This document shows positions 1-7,179 of a stretch of 14,433 nt of DNA, one piece after another. The stretch is from an uncultured Lachnospiraceae bacterium (GTDB lineage Bacteria > Bacillota > Clostridia > Lachnospirales > Lachnospiraceae): positions 1 to 14,433 of the forward strand of contig CAJUBR010000070.1 of the NCBI GenBank assembly GCA_910584695.1. Direction: 5' to 3'. Position 1 is the first letter of the stretch; each line of letters begins with the position of its first letter. The notes under the pieces were generated by a model. The model saw only the letters and a program-made list of their open reading frames with translations. It had not been told where the DNA came from and did not search any database. The position numbers and the translations under genes were made by a program.

Positions 1-561
1 ATTGGTAGCCATACCGACCGCAATACCTGTCGTACCGTTTACCAGAAGATTCGGAAAACGGCTGGGAAGAACCGTAGGTTCTTTCTCCGTTTCATCAAAG
101 TTCGGCACAAAGTCCACCGTATCCTTATTGATATCGGCAAGCAGTTCCATGGATATCTTGGAAAGTCTTGCTTCCGTATAACGCATGGCAGCGGCGCCGT
201 CGCCGTCTACGGAACCGAAATTACCATGACCGTCCACCAGCGGATAATGAAAAGACCACGGTTGTGCCATATTAACCAGAGCGCCGTAAATAGAACTGTC
301 GCCATGCGGATGGTACTTACCCATCGTATCACCTACAATACGGGCACACTTTCTGTGAGGCTTATCGGGGCCGTTGTTTAGTTCAATCATCGAATACAGT
401 ACTCTTCTCTGTACGGGCTTTAATCCGTCCCTTACATCGGGAAGAGCACGGGAAGCGATAACACTCATGGCATAATCAATATATGAATTTTCCATAGTCT
501 TTTTTAAATCCACATCATGAATTTTATCCACTTCACTTTTGTCAAAGATATTATCATCCAT
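1..561 (-). CDS. gyrA: DNA gyrase subunit A, N-terminal 187 residues (3' end outside window)
   Basis: This is the DNA breakage-reunion subunit of gyrase, which with GyrB introduces negative supercoils. Seen: the frame reads from ATG at 561 to the window edge without a stop and begins MDDNIFDKSEVDKIHDVDLK. The winged-helix breakage domain is recognisable, with SRALPDVRDGLKPVQRR (38-53), HPHGDSSIYG (84-93) and AAMRYTEARLS, where Tyr128 is the active-site tyrosine. EKEPTVLPSRFPNLLVNG follows. An SD (GGAG) lies 10 nt before the ATG, and the start is only 22 nt after the gyrB stop, so it is cotranscribed with gyrB. At the position of E. coli GyrA Asp87 this protein has Gly93, while Ser89 keeps the Ser83 equivalent. 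ParC is the alternative, but position beside gyrB at the origin favours GyrA. The gyrase box of the C-terminal domain would settle this and lies outside the window. Confidence 0.96.
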   Translation of the reverse strand, partial: MDDNIFDKSEVDKIHDVDLKKTMENSYIDYAMSVIASRALPDVRDGLKPVQRRVLYSMIELNNGPDKPHRKCARIVGDTMGKYHPHGDSSIYGALVNMAQPWSFHYPLVDGHGNFGSVDGDGAAAMRYTEARLSKISMELLADINKDTVDFVPNFDETEKEPTVLPSRFPNLLVNGTTGIAVGMATN

Positions 562-583
562 TTTTTATATTCTCCATTACATT

Positions 584-2524
584 CTAAATATCGAGGTTCT
601 TTACAAATCTTGCATTTTCCTCGATAAATTCCCGCCTCGGTTCCACTTTATCCCCCATCAGGGTAGTAAACGTCAGATCTATCTCCGATTCCGCTTCTTC
701 ATCCATGGTAACACGCAGCAGAATACGTCTTTCCGGGTCCATGGTAGTTTCCCAAAGCTGTTCCGGATCCATTTCCCCCAAACCTTTATAACGCTGTATC
801 TTGTTATTCTGATCCCTTCCTACTTCTCTTAAAATACCGTCCAGCTCTTCATCGCTGTATGCATACCATACTTTTTTATTTTTCTCCAGCTTATAAAGAG
901 GAGGCTGTGCCAGATATACATATCCCTGCTTGATCAGTTCCGGCATAAAGCGGTAAAGGAAGGTCAGCAGCAAAGTAGCAATATGCGCTCCGTCCACATC
1001 GGCATCGGTCATAATAATGATTTTATGATATCTCAATTTTGTAATATCAAAATCCTCATGGATTCCCGTACCAAATGCCGTGATCATTGCTTTTATTTCC
1101 GCATTGGCGTATATTTTATCCAGTCTTGCTTTTTCCACATTCAGTATCTTACCGCGTAAAGGAAGGATAGCCTGTGTTGCGCGGCTTCTCGCTGTCTTGG
1201 CGCTGCCGCCTGCCGAATCCCCTTCCACAATATAAATTTCACAGTTGGCAGGGTCTTTATCGGAACAATCCGCCAGTTTTCCAGGAAGACTCATTCCCTC
1301 CAAAGCGGTTTTCCTTCTCGTCAGATCCCTTGCTTTTCTGGCGGCATCCCTTGCCCGCTGTGCCAAAATGGATTTTTCACAGATGATTTTTGCCACGACA
1401 GGATTCTGTTCCAAAAAATAAGTAAGCTGCTCGCTGACAATACTGTCCACTGCTCCGCGGGCTTCGGAATTTCCAAGTTTCTGTTTTGTCTGTCCTTCAA
1501 ACTGGGGGTCTTCTATCTTTACACTGACAATGGCAGTCAGACCTTCCCTTATATCCTCACCGCTTAAATTAGGTTCACTATCCTTCAACAGTTTATTATT
1601 TCTTGCATAGTCATTAAATGTTTTTGTAAGGGCATTACGGAAACCTACTAAATGAGTTCCGCCTTCCGGTGTATTGATATTATTAACGAAACTGTAAGAA
1701 CTTTCGGTGTAAGAATCGTTGTGCTGCATCGCCACTTCCACATACACATTATTTTTAGAACCTTCAAAATACATAATCCTTTCATATAAAGGAGTTTTAC
1801 TTCTGTTTAAGTAAGTAACAAATTCCTTGATGCCTCCCTCATAATGAAATGTTCTCTCTATGGGATTTTGTCCCGTCTCCACCCTCTCATCCCGAAGCAC
1901 GATTTTCAGATTCTTTGTCAGAAAAGCCATTTCCCGCAAACGCTGTTTCAAAACATCAAATTCATATTCTGTCGTTTCCTGAAAGATTGTTTCATCCGGT
2001 TTAAAGCTGACTTTTGTACCCGTTTTTTCCGCAGGGCATTCTCCCACCACTTTCAGGGAATAGCAGGCATGGCCTCTCTCATACCTCTGACGGTAAATTT
2101 TTCCTTCCTGAAAAATCTCCACTTCCAGCCAGTTGGAAAGGGCATTTACGACTGACGCACCTACGCCGTGAAGCCCTCCGGATACTTTATATCCCCCGCC
2201 GCCGAACTTACCGCCGGCATGAAGAATGGTAAATACAACTTCCACCGCAGGAATTCCCGCCTTATGGTTAATTCCCACCGGAATCCCGCGCCCGTTGTCA
2301 ATGACCGTCACCGAATTATCCTTATGCACGGTCACTTCTATTTTGTCACAATAACCTGCCAGTGCTTCATCTACCGAGTTATCCACAATTTCATATACTA
2401 AATGGTGCAGTCCCCTGGAAGAAGTGCTTCCGATGTACATACCGGGTCTTTTACGTACCGCTTCCAAACCTTCCAATATCTGTATCTGGTCCGCCCCATA
2501 TTCATTTTCTGTCTGATTGCCCAT
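584..2524 (-). CDS. gyrB: DNA gyrase subunit B (ATPase subunit)
   Basis: GyrB is the ATP-hydrolysing subunit of gyrase. At 646 residues it has the usual Gram-positive length, without the roughly 165-residue insert of E. coli GyrB. Seen: the GHKL ATPase domain, with YEIVDNSVDEA (Asn49 for Mg-ATP), DNGRGIP (76-82) and GGLHGVGASVVNALS (116-130). The transducer has the QTKQKLGN loop (345-352), whose lysine contacts the ATP phosphate. The TOPRIM domain has EGDSAGG (434-440), PLRGKILNVEKAR and DADVDG (507-512) for metal binding. The C-terminal YKGLGEMDPEQLWETTMDP motif is complete. The start is supported by AGAAAGG at 2537-2543, about 12 nt upstream. It sits 30 nt after recF and 22 nt before gyrA in the same direction. 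The remB/yaaB gene found between recF and gyrB in Bacillus is absent. No unusual features. Confidence 0.98.
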   Translation of the reverse strand: MGNQTENEYGADQIQILEGLEAVRKRPGMYIGSTSSRGLHHLVYEIVDNSVDEALAGYCDKIEVTVHKDNSVTVIDNGRGIPVGINHKAGIPAVEVVFTILHAGGKFGGGGYKVSGGLHGVGASVVNALSNWLEVEIFQEGKIYRQRYERGHACYSLKVVGECPAEKTGTKVSFKPDETIFQETTEYEFDVLKQRLREMAFLTKNLKIVLRDERVETGQNPIERTFHYEGGIKEFVTYLNRSKTPLYERIMYFEGSKNNVYVEVAMQHNDSYTESSYSFVNNINTPEGGTHLVGFRNALTKTFNDYARNNKLLKDSEPNLSGEDIREGLTAIVSVKIEDPQFEGQTKQKLGNSEARGAVDSIVSEQLTYFLEQNPVVAKIICEKSILAQRARDAARKARDLTRRKTALEGMSLPGKLADCSDKDPANCEIYIVEGDSAGGSAKTARSRATQAILPLRGKILNVEKARLDKIYANAEIKAMITAFGTGIHEDFDITKLRYHKIIIMTDADVDGAHIATLLLTFLYRFMPELIKQGYVYLAQPPLYKLEKNKKVWYAYSDEELDGILREVGRDQNNKIQRYKGLGEMDPEQLWETTMDPERRILLRVTMDEEAESEIDLTFTTLMGDKVEPRREFIEENARFVKNLDI

Positions 2525-2554
2525 ATTTTAACCATGCCTTTCTTCTGCCTATTT

Positions 2555-3649
2555 TCATCCATTTGCATCCGCATTTTCTATGGCACCCTCTACTACCCTG
2601 AATACCTTATCTATTTCAAACCTGTTGTTGACAAATTCATCCAAACCTGTACAGGTAATAATTGTCTGTATATCTCCTATGGTATTTAACAAAAACTGCT
2701 GTCTGCTGCTGTCCAGTTCCGACAACACGTCATCCAGTAAAAGAACCGGCGTATCTTTTGCCACCTTTTTCACTAATTCTATTTCCGATAATTTCAAAGA
2801 TAAAGCTGCCGTTCTCTGCTGCCCCTGGGAACCAAACTTACGTATATCTATATCTCCCACCATGAAACTAAAGTCATCCCTGTGAGGACCTACGCAAGTC
2901 TGCTTTAACTTGATATCTTTTTCCTGACTTGCCTTCATGGAATGTTCAAATTTTTCTATTTCCACGTCCGGCTCATATTTTATTACCAATTCTTCTTTAC
3001 CGCCCGAAAGATTTTTATGTATTCCGTAAATAATTTCATTCAACTGTTCTATGAAAATACGGCGTCTTTCTATAATCTTGCTTCCGAAAGAAACCAGCTG
3101 GGAATCCCATATATTTAAAGTATCCTTAAGCTGTGGATTAAAGTATATATCTTTCAACAGTTTGTTTCTCTGATTCACTATTTTATTGTAATGATTAAGA
3201 TTATAGAGATAAAAATTATCCAGCTGGCAAAGTTCCATATCAACAAATCTTCTTCTTTCAGCAGGACCATTCTTAATAATGCCTAAATCCTCCGGAGAAA
3301 AAAAGACAACCTTCAACAAGCCTAAAAGGTCTGCCGCTTTTTTCAATTTCTGTCCATCCACAGCAATACCTTTCGACTTATTTTTTCGAAGATGCATATC
3401 CACCTTATATTCAATTCCTTCTTTTTCAAGGTAAGTCCTTATATGGGCTTCCTCCGCATGGAAATTAACAATATCTTTGTCTTTGCTTCCCTTGTGGGAT
3501 TTCGTGGTAGCAGACAGATAAATTGCTTCTAGTACATTTGTTTTTCCCTGCGCATTATCTCCATATAAGATATTCGTTCCTTCACTGAATTTCAGATCCA
3601 GTAAATCATAATTTCTGAAATTCATAAGCTCCAAAGATTTTATGATCAT
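2555..3649 (-). CDS. recF: DNA replication and repair protein RecF
   Basis: RecF is an SMC-like ABC ATPase that binds single-strand gap junctions and, with RecO and RecR, helps RecA load during gap repair and fork restart. Seen: 364 residues, typical for the family. It starts MIIKSLELMNFRNYDLLDL, followed by the Walker A motif GDNAQGKT (30-37). The ABC signature is SQGQQR (274-279) and the Walker B/D-loop is VLLLDDVLSELD (302-313). The middle, about 90-260, is charged and helical, corresponding to the lobe II arm. The Shine-Dalgarno is weak (GGGTG about 7 nt before the ATG), and the start lies 24 nt after the yaaA stop, so translational coupling to yaaA is plausible. Position between the S4 gene and gyrB matches the conserved dnaA-dnaN-yaaA-recF-gyrBA order of Firmicutes. 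Confidence 0.97.
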   Translation of the reverse strand: MIIKSLELMNFRNYDLLDLKFSEGTNILYGDNAQGKTNVLEAIYLSATTKSHKGSKDKDIVNFHAEEAHIRTYLEKEGIEYKVDMHLRKNKSKGIAVDGQKLKKAADLLGLLKVVFFSPEDLGIIKNGPAERRRFVDMELCQLDNFYLYNLNHYNKIVNQRNKLLKDIYFNPQLKDTLNIWDSQLVSFGSKIIERRRIFIEQLNEIIYGIHKNLSGGKEELVIKYEPDVEIEKFEHSMKASQEKDIKLKQTCVGPHRDDFSFMVGDIDIRKFGSQGQQRTAALSLKLSEIELVKKVAKDTPVLLLDDVLSELDSSRQQFLLNTIGDIQTIITCTGLDEFVNNRFEIDKVFRVVEGAIENADANG

Positions 3650-3673
3650 TTTTACACCCGTTTTTTATAAAAT

Positions 3674-3895
3674 TCATATGGAGCTGCCGGCTTTTACCTT
3701 AAACTTACTGCCGTCGTATTCTACGATATCTCCATCATGCAATTTTTTTCCCCTTTGGAATTCCGTTTCTCCGTTTACCTTTACAAAGCCGTCTTTAATC
3801 CTGTCTTTTGCTTCCAGTCCGGATTCCACAAGACCGGCAAGTTTCAGCGCCTGACCAAGTTTTATATACTCATCTTTTATGTTTATTATTTCCAT
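3674..3895 (-). CDS. yaaA: S4-domain RNA-binding protein YaaA/RlbA
   Basis: A 73-residue protein consisting of a single S4-like RNA-binding domain. In B. subtilis the equivalent gene next to recF (yaaA, also called rlbA) is linked to ribosome maturation; that role is inferred here from family and position. Seen: EYIKLGQALKLAGLVESGLEAKDRIKDG (10-37) followed by VKVNGETEFQRGKKLHDGDIVEYDG, the S4 pattern of paired helices with a strand loop. The frame stays open upstream to a TTG at 3916, but I place the start at the ATG at 3895 because AGAAGGA (3901-3907) sits 5 nt before it and no SD precedes the TTG. It lies 35 nt after the dnaN stop and 24 nt before recF, within the operon. This YaaA is unrelated to E. 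coli YaaA, the DUF328 peroxide-response protein. Confidence 0.92.
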   Translation of the reverse strand: MEIINIKDEYIKLGQALKLAGLVESGLEAKDRIKDGFVKVNGETEFQRGKKLHDGDIVEYDGSKFKVKAGSSI

Positions 3896-3930
3896 AATTA
3901 TCCTTCTATAAACCAATTATCATCAAACTT

Positions 3931-5040
3931 TTAATCTACTGTTGTAAAATTCACCGGCAAAATAAGATAAATATAATTTTCCCCGGCATCCCTTATGAAG
4001 CAGGGAGCCTTCGGATTTACAAGATAAATATCCACTTCTTCATCATCAATAACTCTTAAGGCATCGATAAAAAATTTGGGATTAAAGCCGATCATAATAT
4101 CCTTTCCCTTTTTTTCTATATCAATTTCCTCATTCATACTTCCGACCGTGGAATTAATCTTAAGTTCCATCATGCCATCGGTGATATTTATGATAATAGG
4201 CTTCTTATCGCCTTCCTTAACAAGTAAAGTTGCCCTGTCAATACAGTTTAACAATTCTTTTTTGTTAATCCTTACCTTTGTTTCATAATCACTGGAAAGC
4301 ATCTGGTCTATTTTGAAATAGTCTCCCTCAATCAGACGGGATACTACCACGGTATTATCAAACTCAAAAACAATATGTTTGTCCGTAAAGAAAATATGCA
4401 CATCTTTATCCGTATCACCGGATAAAATCTTGCTTATTTCATTTAAAGTCTTTCCGGGCACTACTACTTTCTTCGGCATATAAAAATTCTTGAGCCTTAT
4501 TTTACGGATGGATATCCTATGCCCGTCCAAAGAAACTACCTTCAGGATATCTTCATTGATTTCGAACAATTCACCTGTCATAAGCTTGTTATTATCATTA
4601 TCCGAAATAGAAAAAATGGTCTGTCTTACTACTTCTTTCAAAGTAAACTGAGACACAATAATGGAATCTATTTTCTCAATGGAGGGAAGATAAGAGAAAT
4701 CCTCTCCTGATTTACCGATAATATTAAATTTTGATTTTTCACAGGTAATGGTAGTTTTCAGAGAATCATCCGTCACGATTGTAATTTCACTGTCAGGAAG
4801 TTTTCTTACGATTTCCAAAAATATCCTGGCATCCAACGCTATGATGCCTTTTTCTACAATATTTCCTTCGATAATTGTCTCTATACCCAGTTCCATATCG
4901 TTTGCCATCAATTTAATATCCGTATCTCTTGCATCAATCAGGACACATTCGAGAATAGACATAGTAGTCTTGTTAGGTACAGCTTTTGATACTGTCTGAA
5001 CACCATTTAATAAATCTGATTTAGAACATACTAACTTCAT
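3931..5040 (-). CDS. dnaN: DNA polymerase III sliding clamp (beta subunit)
   Basis: The beta clamp encircles DNA and gives the replicative polymerase its processivity; it also docks repair and regulatory factors. Seen: a full-length clamp of 369 residues, starting MKLVCSKSDLLNGVQTVSKAVPNKTTMSIL. Family motifs include MELGIETIIEG in domain 1, LFEINEDILKVVSLDGHRISI in domain 2, and a C-terminus ending YLILPVNFTTVD that builds the partner-binding pocket. Two in-frame ATGs are possible. The one at 5046 has the AGGAG (5049-5053) only 2 nt away, whereas the one at 5040 has it at 8 nt, so 5040 is preferred and the protein starts MKL rather than MHMKL. It heads the dnaN-yaaA-recF-gyrB-gyrA run and is separated from dnaA by 344 nt that contain its own probable promoter and a DnaA box. 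Confidence 0.97.
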   Translation of the reverse strand: MKLVCSKSDLLNGVQTVSKAVPNKTTMSILECVLIDARDTDIKLMANDMELGIETIIEGNIVEKGIIALDARIFLEIVRKLPDSEITIVTDDSLKTTITCEKSKFNIIGKSGEDFSYLPSIEKIDSIIVSQFTLKEVVRQTIFSISDNDNNKLMTGELFEINEDILKVVSLDGHRISIRKIRLKNFYMPKKVVVPGKTLNEISKILSGDTDKDVHIFFTDKHIVFEFDNTVVVSRLIEGDYFKIDQMLSSDYETKVRINKKELLNCIDRATLLVKEGDKKPIIINITDGMMELKINSTVGSMNEEIDIEKKGKDIMIGFNPKFFIDALRVIDDEEVDIYLVNPKAPCFIRDAGENYIYLILPVNFTTVD

Positions 5041-5149
5041 GTGCATAACTCCTTTTAAATTAAAAAGAAAAATTCTGTTTTCGGGCTGCTTGCAAAAACA
5101 TTTTTATATAAAAAGAATTTATTAATATACTTAATAAGGGTTGTTGATT

Positions 5150-5158
5150 TGTGTATAA
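5150..5158 (-). promoter_or_regulatory. DnaA box (TTATACACA) at the dnaN start site
   Basis: On the minus strand this is TTATACACA, an exact match to the DnaA-box consensus TTATNCACA. It is the only exact box in the dnaA-dnaN gap. It starts 8 nt downstream of the TATAAT of the probable dnaN promoter, so bound DnaA could block or modulate dnaN transcription. It also lies on the far side of the very A+T-rich stretch from the degenerate box cluster at 5307-5347. Confidence 0.75.
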
Positions 5159-5166
5159 CTCTTTCT

Positions 5167-5195
5167 ATTATACTATTTTTCAGGGAAAAAGGAAA
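5167..5195 (-). promoter_or_regulatory. Probable dnaN promoter (consensus -10, weak -35)
   Basis: Reading the minus strand, a perfect -10 hexamer TATAAT (5167-5172) lies in the dnaA-dnaN gap. At 17-bp spacing the -35 position reads TTTCCT, which is a poor match. The start of transcription would fall near 5160, giving a leader of about 120 nt before dnaN and placing an exact DnaA box on the initially transcribed bases. The weak -35 lowers confidence. dnaN may also be transcribed by read-through from dnaA, as no terminator is evident after dnaA. Confidence 0.5.
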
Positions 5196-5210
5196 TCATA
5201 ATCTATGTGA

Positions 5211-5300
5211 AAAACTAAATATAACTTTAATTTTTAAGTCTTTTTATTCACATATATTTTATTACGATTTTATATAACCAAAATTAAAAATATTATATAG
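5211..5300. other. Candidate DNA unwinding element in the dnaA-dnaN gap
   Basis: By direct count, only 11 of these 90 bases are G or C. The stretch is flanked by the degenerate DnaA-box row (5307-5347) on the dnaA side and an exact box (5150-5158) on the dnaN side. In B. subtilis the unwinding element lies in the same gap, downstream of dnaA beside DnaA boxes, so position and composition both support this role. I do not see a convincing run of DnaA-trio repeats next to the boxes. Functional assignment is inference. Confidence 0.5.
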
Positions 5301-5306
5301 GTAAAG

Positions 5307-5347
5307 TTATCAACATCCAAAAGAAACTTATTTACAGTTTACCCACA
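5307..5347 (+). promoter_or_regulatory. Row of one-mismatch DnaA boxes downstream of dnaA
   Basis: Three nine-mers on the plus strand each differ from TTATNCACA at one position: TTATCAACA (5307-5315), TTATTTACA (5328-5336) and TTACCCACA (5339-5347). All face the same way and crowd the border of the A+T-rich stretch. Low-affinity box arrays of this type help DnaA form a filament at several bacterial origins. The remaining bases of the dnaA-dnaN gap (5041-5384) hold no ORF that I believe. Confidence 0.5.
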
Positions 5348-5384
5348 TGGTATCAACATTGGAAAGTTTAAAAATTTCAATATT

Positions 5385-6746
5385 TTAGGAAGGACTTATT
5401 TTTTTGCGTATAATTTCCACTTTATTGCGTAAATCTTCGTTATTTTCCAGTTCTTCCGTAATTTTGTTAACACCGTGAATAATGGTAGTGTGGTCTTTTT
5501 TGCCGAGTATTCTTCCTATATTCTGATAGGATGTATCTGTCATGGAACGGCAGAGATACATGACTACCTGTCTTGCTTCTACAAATTCAGAGTTTCTTTT
5601 TTTAGAAGTTATATCTTCCGGATTAACGCCAAAATGTTCTGCTACTACATTTATAATGAGAGAAGGGTTTACTTCTTTGGGCTTGTCCGGATATATAATA
5701 TCTTTAAGCGCTTCCTGTGCCATTTCAAGATTAATTTCTACATTGTTCAATTTTGAGAATGCAATGATCTTATTAAAAGCCCCTTCCAGTTCCCTGATAT
5801 TGGACTTTATATTGGTAGCTACATAGGTAAATACTTCATCATCAATTTTTTTACTGAAATTTTCCGCATTTTTCTGAAGAATTGCCATTCTTGTCTCATA
5901 ATCAGGAGGCTGTATGTCAGCAATAAGCCCCCATTCAAATCTGGAACGGAATCTTTCCTCTAATGTTTCCATTTCTTTTGGAGGTTTATCGGAGGAAATG
6001 ATAATCTGTTTTTCCGCTGCATGAAGTACATTAAAAGTATGGAAAAATTCTTCCTGTGTACTTTCTTTTCCGATGATGAACTGGATATCATCAATGAGAA
6101 GCACATCTACTGTCCGGTACTTTTCCCTGAGTTTTGTCATATCTGCAGCATTACCGCTTCGTATGGAATTGATAACTTCATTGGTGAACTGCTCAGAGGT
6201 AACATAAAGAACTTTCATGTTATGGTTCTGTTTTAAAATAAAGTGTCCGATGGAATGCATCAGGTGGGTTTTTCCAAGGCCTGCTCCTCCATATATATAG
6301 AGGGGATTGTATGTATCACCCGGAGATTCTGCTACTGCAAGGGACGCAGAGTGGGCAAATTTATTATTGCTGCCTACCACAAAAGTATCAAAACGGTATT
6401 TTGGATTCAGGTTTGCTTTTTCATAATTGATATTATAATAAGGCTTTAACTCCATGGAATCTTCATTTGTTCTGTTTTTTTCGATATCTTTTTCCAATAT
6501 GAAAGATATATCATAATCATGCTCCATCATTTCCGAAATAGTTACCTGAAAATAACTTTTATATTTATTGGTAATATAACTCAATGCATGAGCCTGGTCG
6601 GATGGTATAATGATTGTGATGACATCGTTTTCCGAACTATAAAAATTGAGATTGGAAATCCATGTATTATAGGATATGTTGGAAAGGTCATATTCTTTTT
6701 TTATGGTCTGTTTGATAAGTTCCCAGTTTTCTTGAATAAAATCCAT
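5385..6746 (-). CDS. dnaA: Chromosomal replication initiator protein DnaA
   Basis: DnaA binds DnaA boxes, oligomerises with ATP, melts the origin and recruits the helicase; it is also a transcription regulator. Seen: 453 residues. Domain I (about 1-85) includes ENWELIKQTIKKEYDLSNISYNTWI. A short linker (about 86-115) precedes the AAA+ domain, starting near YRFDTFVVGSNN. This has Walker A GGAGLGKT (153-160), Walker B VLLIDD (215-220), sensor 1 IIISSDKPP and Box VII RFRSRF (265-270). Domain IV carries the box-binding signature DHTTIIHG (418-425) after QNIGRILGKK. The frame extends upstream to 6818, but the start at 6746 is chosen because GGAGG lies 7 nt before it and the extra 24 residues are not family-like. 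DnaA boxes lie on both sides of the gene, suggesting autoregulation. Confidence 0.98.
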   Translation of the reverse strand: MDFIQENWELIKQTIKKEYDLSNISYNTWISNLNFYSSENDVITIIIPSDQAHALSYITNKYKSYFQVTISEMMEHDYDISFILEKDIEKNRTNEDSMELKPYYNINYEKANLNPKYRFDTFVVGSNNKFAHSASLAVAESPGDTYNPLYIYGGAGLGKTHLMHSIGHFILKQNHNMKVLYVTSEQFTNEVINSIRSGNAADMTKLREKYRTVDVLLIDDIQFIIGKESTQEEFFHTFNVLHAAEKQIIISSDKPPKEMETLEERFRSRFEWGLIADIQPPDYETRMAILQKNAENFSKKIDDEVFTYVATNIKSNIRELEGAFNKIIAFSKLNNVEINLEMAQEALKDIIYPDKPKEVNPSLIINVVAEHFGVNPEDITSKKRNSEFVEARQVVMYLCRSMTDTSYQNIGRILGKKDHTTIIHGVNKITEELENNEDLRNKVEIIRKKISPS

Positions 6747-6768
6747 GAAAATTCCTCCGATTTCATAA

Positions 6769-6828
6769 TGCGGCAGTTTTACATTCCATAATTTATATGA
6801 GATTTTATATAAATGCAAAAATACCGCA
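6769..6828 (-). promoter_or_regulatory. Two-tier inverted repeat in the dnaA leader
   Basis: Outer arms 6769-6775 (TGCGGCA on plus) and 6822-6828 (TACCGCA on plus) can form seven pairs in the dnaA mRNA, one being G-U. Inside them are perfect 8-nt arms ATTTATAT (6791-6798) and ATATAAAT (6807-6814) around an 8-nt loop. The structure would sit at the 5' end of the message and finish 10 nt before the dnaA SD. The inner stem is A/U only, so stability in RNA is doubtful. Confidence 0.35.
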
Positions 6829-6833
6829 TTTAT

Positions 6834-6862
6834 ATATTAATATAAATGAAATGAAATTTCAA
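6834..6862 (-). promoter_or_regulatory. Candidate dnaA promoter
   Basis: On the minus strand TTGAAA (6857-6862) and TAATAT (6834-6839) are separated by 17 bp, giving a transcription start near 6827. The -10 matches TATAAT at four of six positions. Neighbouring A+T-rich hexamers make alternative -10 choices possible. The first DnaA-box dyad (6885-6905) begins about 23 bp upstream of the -35, a position suited to DnaA control of its own gene. Confidence 0.35.
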
Positions 6863-6884
6863 ATGCTTAATTTTTAAAAGAAAG

Positions 6885-6905
6885 TTATACACATAATGTG
6901 GATAA
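6885..6905. repeat. DnaA-box dyad 1 (TTATACACA-TAA-TGTGGATAA)
   Basis: Two exact DnaA boxes face each other across a 3-nt spacer. The 21-bp element is an almost perfect inverted repeat: the arms differ only at the variable fifth base of each box and at the central base. It is repeated with a single base change at 7058-7078. Confidence 0.85.
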
Positions 6906-6949
6906 AATAGTGAATAAAAGGATGGTTCCTATTGATTTGCATTAGGAAC

Positions 6950-6958
6950 TGTGTATAA
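6950..6958 (-). promoter_or_regulatory. DnaA box (TTATACACA)
   Basis: Exact match to TTATNCACA on the minus strand, standing alone between the two dyads. It is followed towards rpmH by three one-mismatch boxes at 6971, 6988 and 7014. Confidence 0.8.
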
Positions 6959-7057
6959 CCATGATATTTATTATGAACACTTTAAAGTATGGATAAAAAG
7001 GAATTATAAAGAGTTATCCATATTATTTTCACATGTTATAAAGAAGTTTTCCACAAT

Positions 7058-7078
7058 TTATACACATTATGTGGATAA
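7058..7078. repeat. DnaA-box dyad 2 (TTATACACA-TTA-TGTGGATAA)
   Basis: Second copy of the paired-box element, differing from the copy at 6885-6905 only in the central spacer base. A one-mismatch box (TTTTCCACA, 7047-7055) abuts it on the left, and an exact box (7111-7119) follows 33 bp to the right. Confidence 0.85.
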
Positions 7079-7110
7079 ATTTGCTGCAGATATAAATTAA
7101 TGATCAGGTA

Positions 7111-7119
7111 TGTGGATAA
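7111..7119 (-). promoter_or_regulatory. DnaA box (TTATCCACA)
   Basis: Minus-strand TTATCCACA, the canonical high-affinity form. It is the box nearest to rpmH and marks the right edge of the recognisable cluster; from here to the rpmH promoter there are only A/T tracts. Confidence 0.8.
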
Positions 7120-7179
7120 ATCTTTTGGTATCTATATTTTGTGGTAATAAAAGAAATTCAGTAACTAAATATGGTATTG

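Larger units (their letters stand above)
6885..7119. other. oriC: DnaA-box cluster upstream of dnaA
   Basis: The 623-nt gap between dnaA and rpmH has no ORF but is packed with DnaA boxes. Exact TTATNCACA matches: 6885-6893 (+), 6897-6905 (-), 6950-6958 (-), 7058-7066 (+), 7070-7078 (-) and 7111-7119 (-). One-mismatch boxes: TTATGAACA 6971-6979, TATGGATAA 6988-6996, TTATCCATA 7014-7022 and TTTTCCACA 7047-7055. Gene direction diverges exactly here: all genes to the left are on minus and all to the right on plus. Strand composition flips as well. Together with the block downstream of dnaA this gives a bipartite origin of the B. subtilis type. Which block melts cannot be told from sequence alone. 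Confidence 0.93.

Noticed and set aside
539..832. Open frame of 97 codons on plus across the gyrA-gyrB junction
   Set aside because: It is antisense to the gyrB 3' end and gyrA start, with no SD or family-like sequence.
5283..5306. Possible DnaA-trio repeat next to the degenerate box cluster
   Set aside because: On the minus strand only one clear CTA triplet follows the box, and the next triplets break the pattern, unlike the clean run in B. subtilis. Too weak to call.
5355..5384. Terminator after dnaA
   Set aside because: The A/T-only imperfect palindrome here lacks a G/C stem and a proper T tract on the minus strand.
6747..6818. Longer DnaA starting at 6818
   Set aside because: The extra 24 residues are not family-like, the added codons overlap the leader hairpin, and the ATG at 6746 has an ideal GGAGG.
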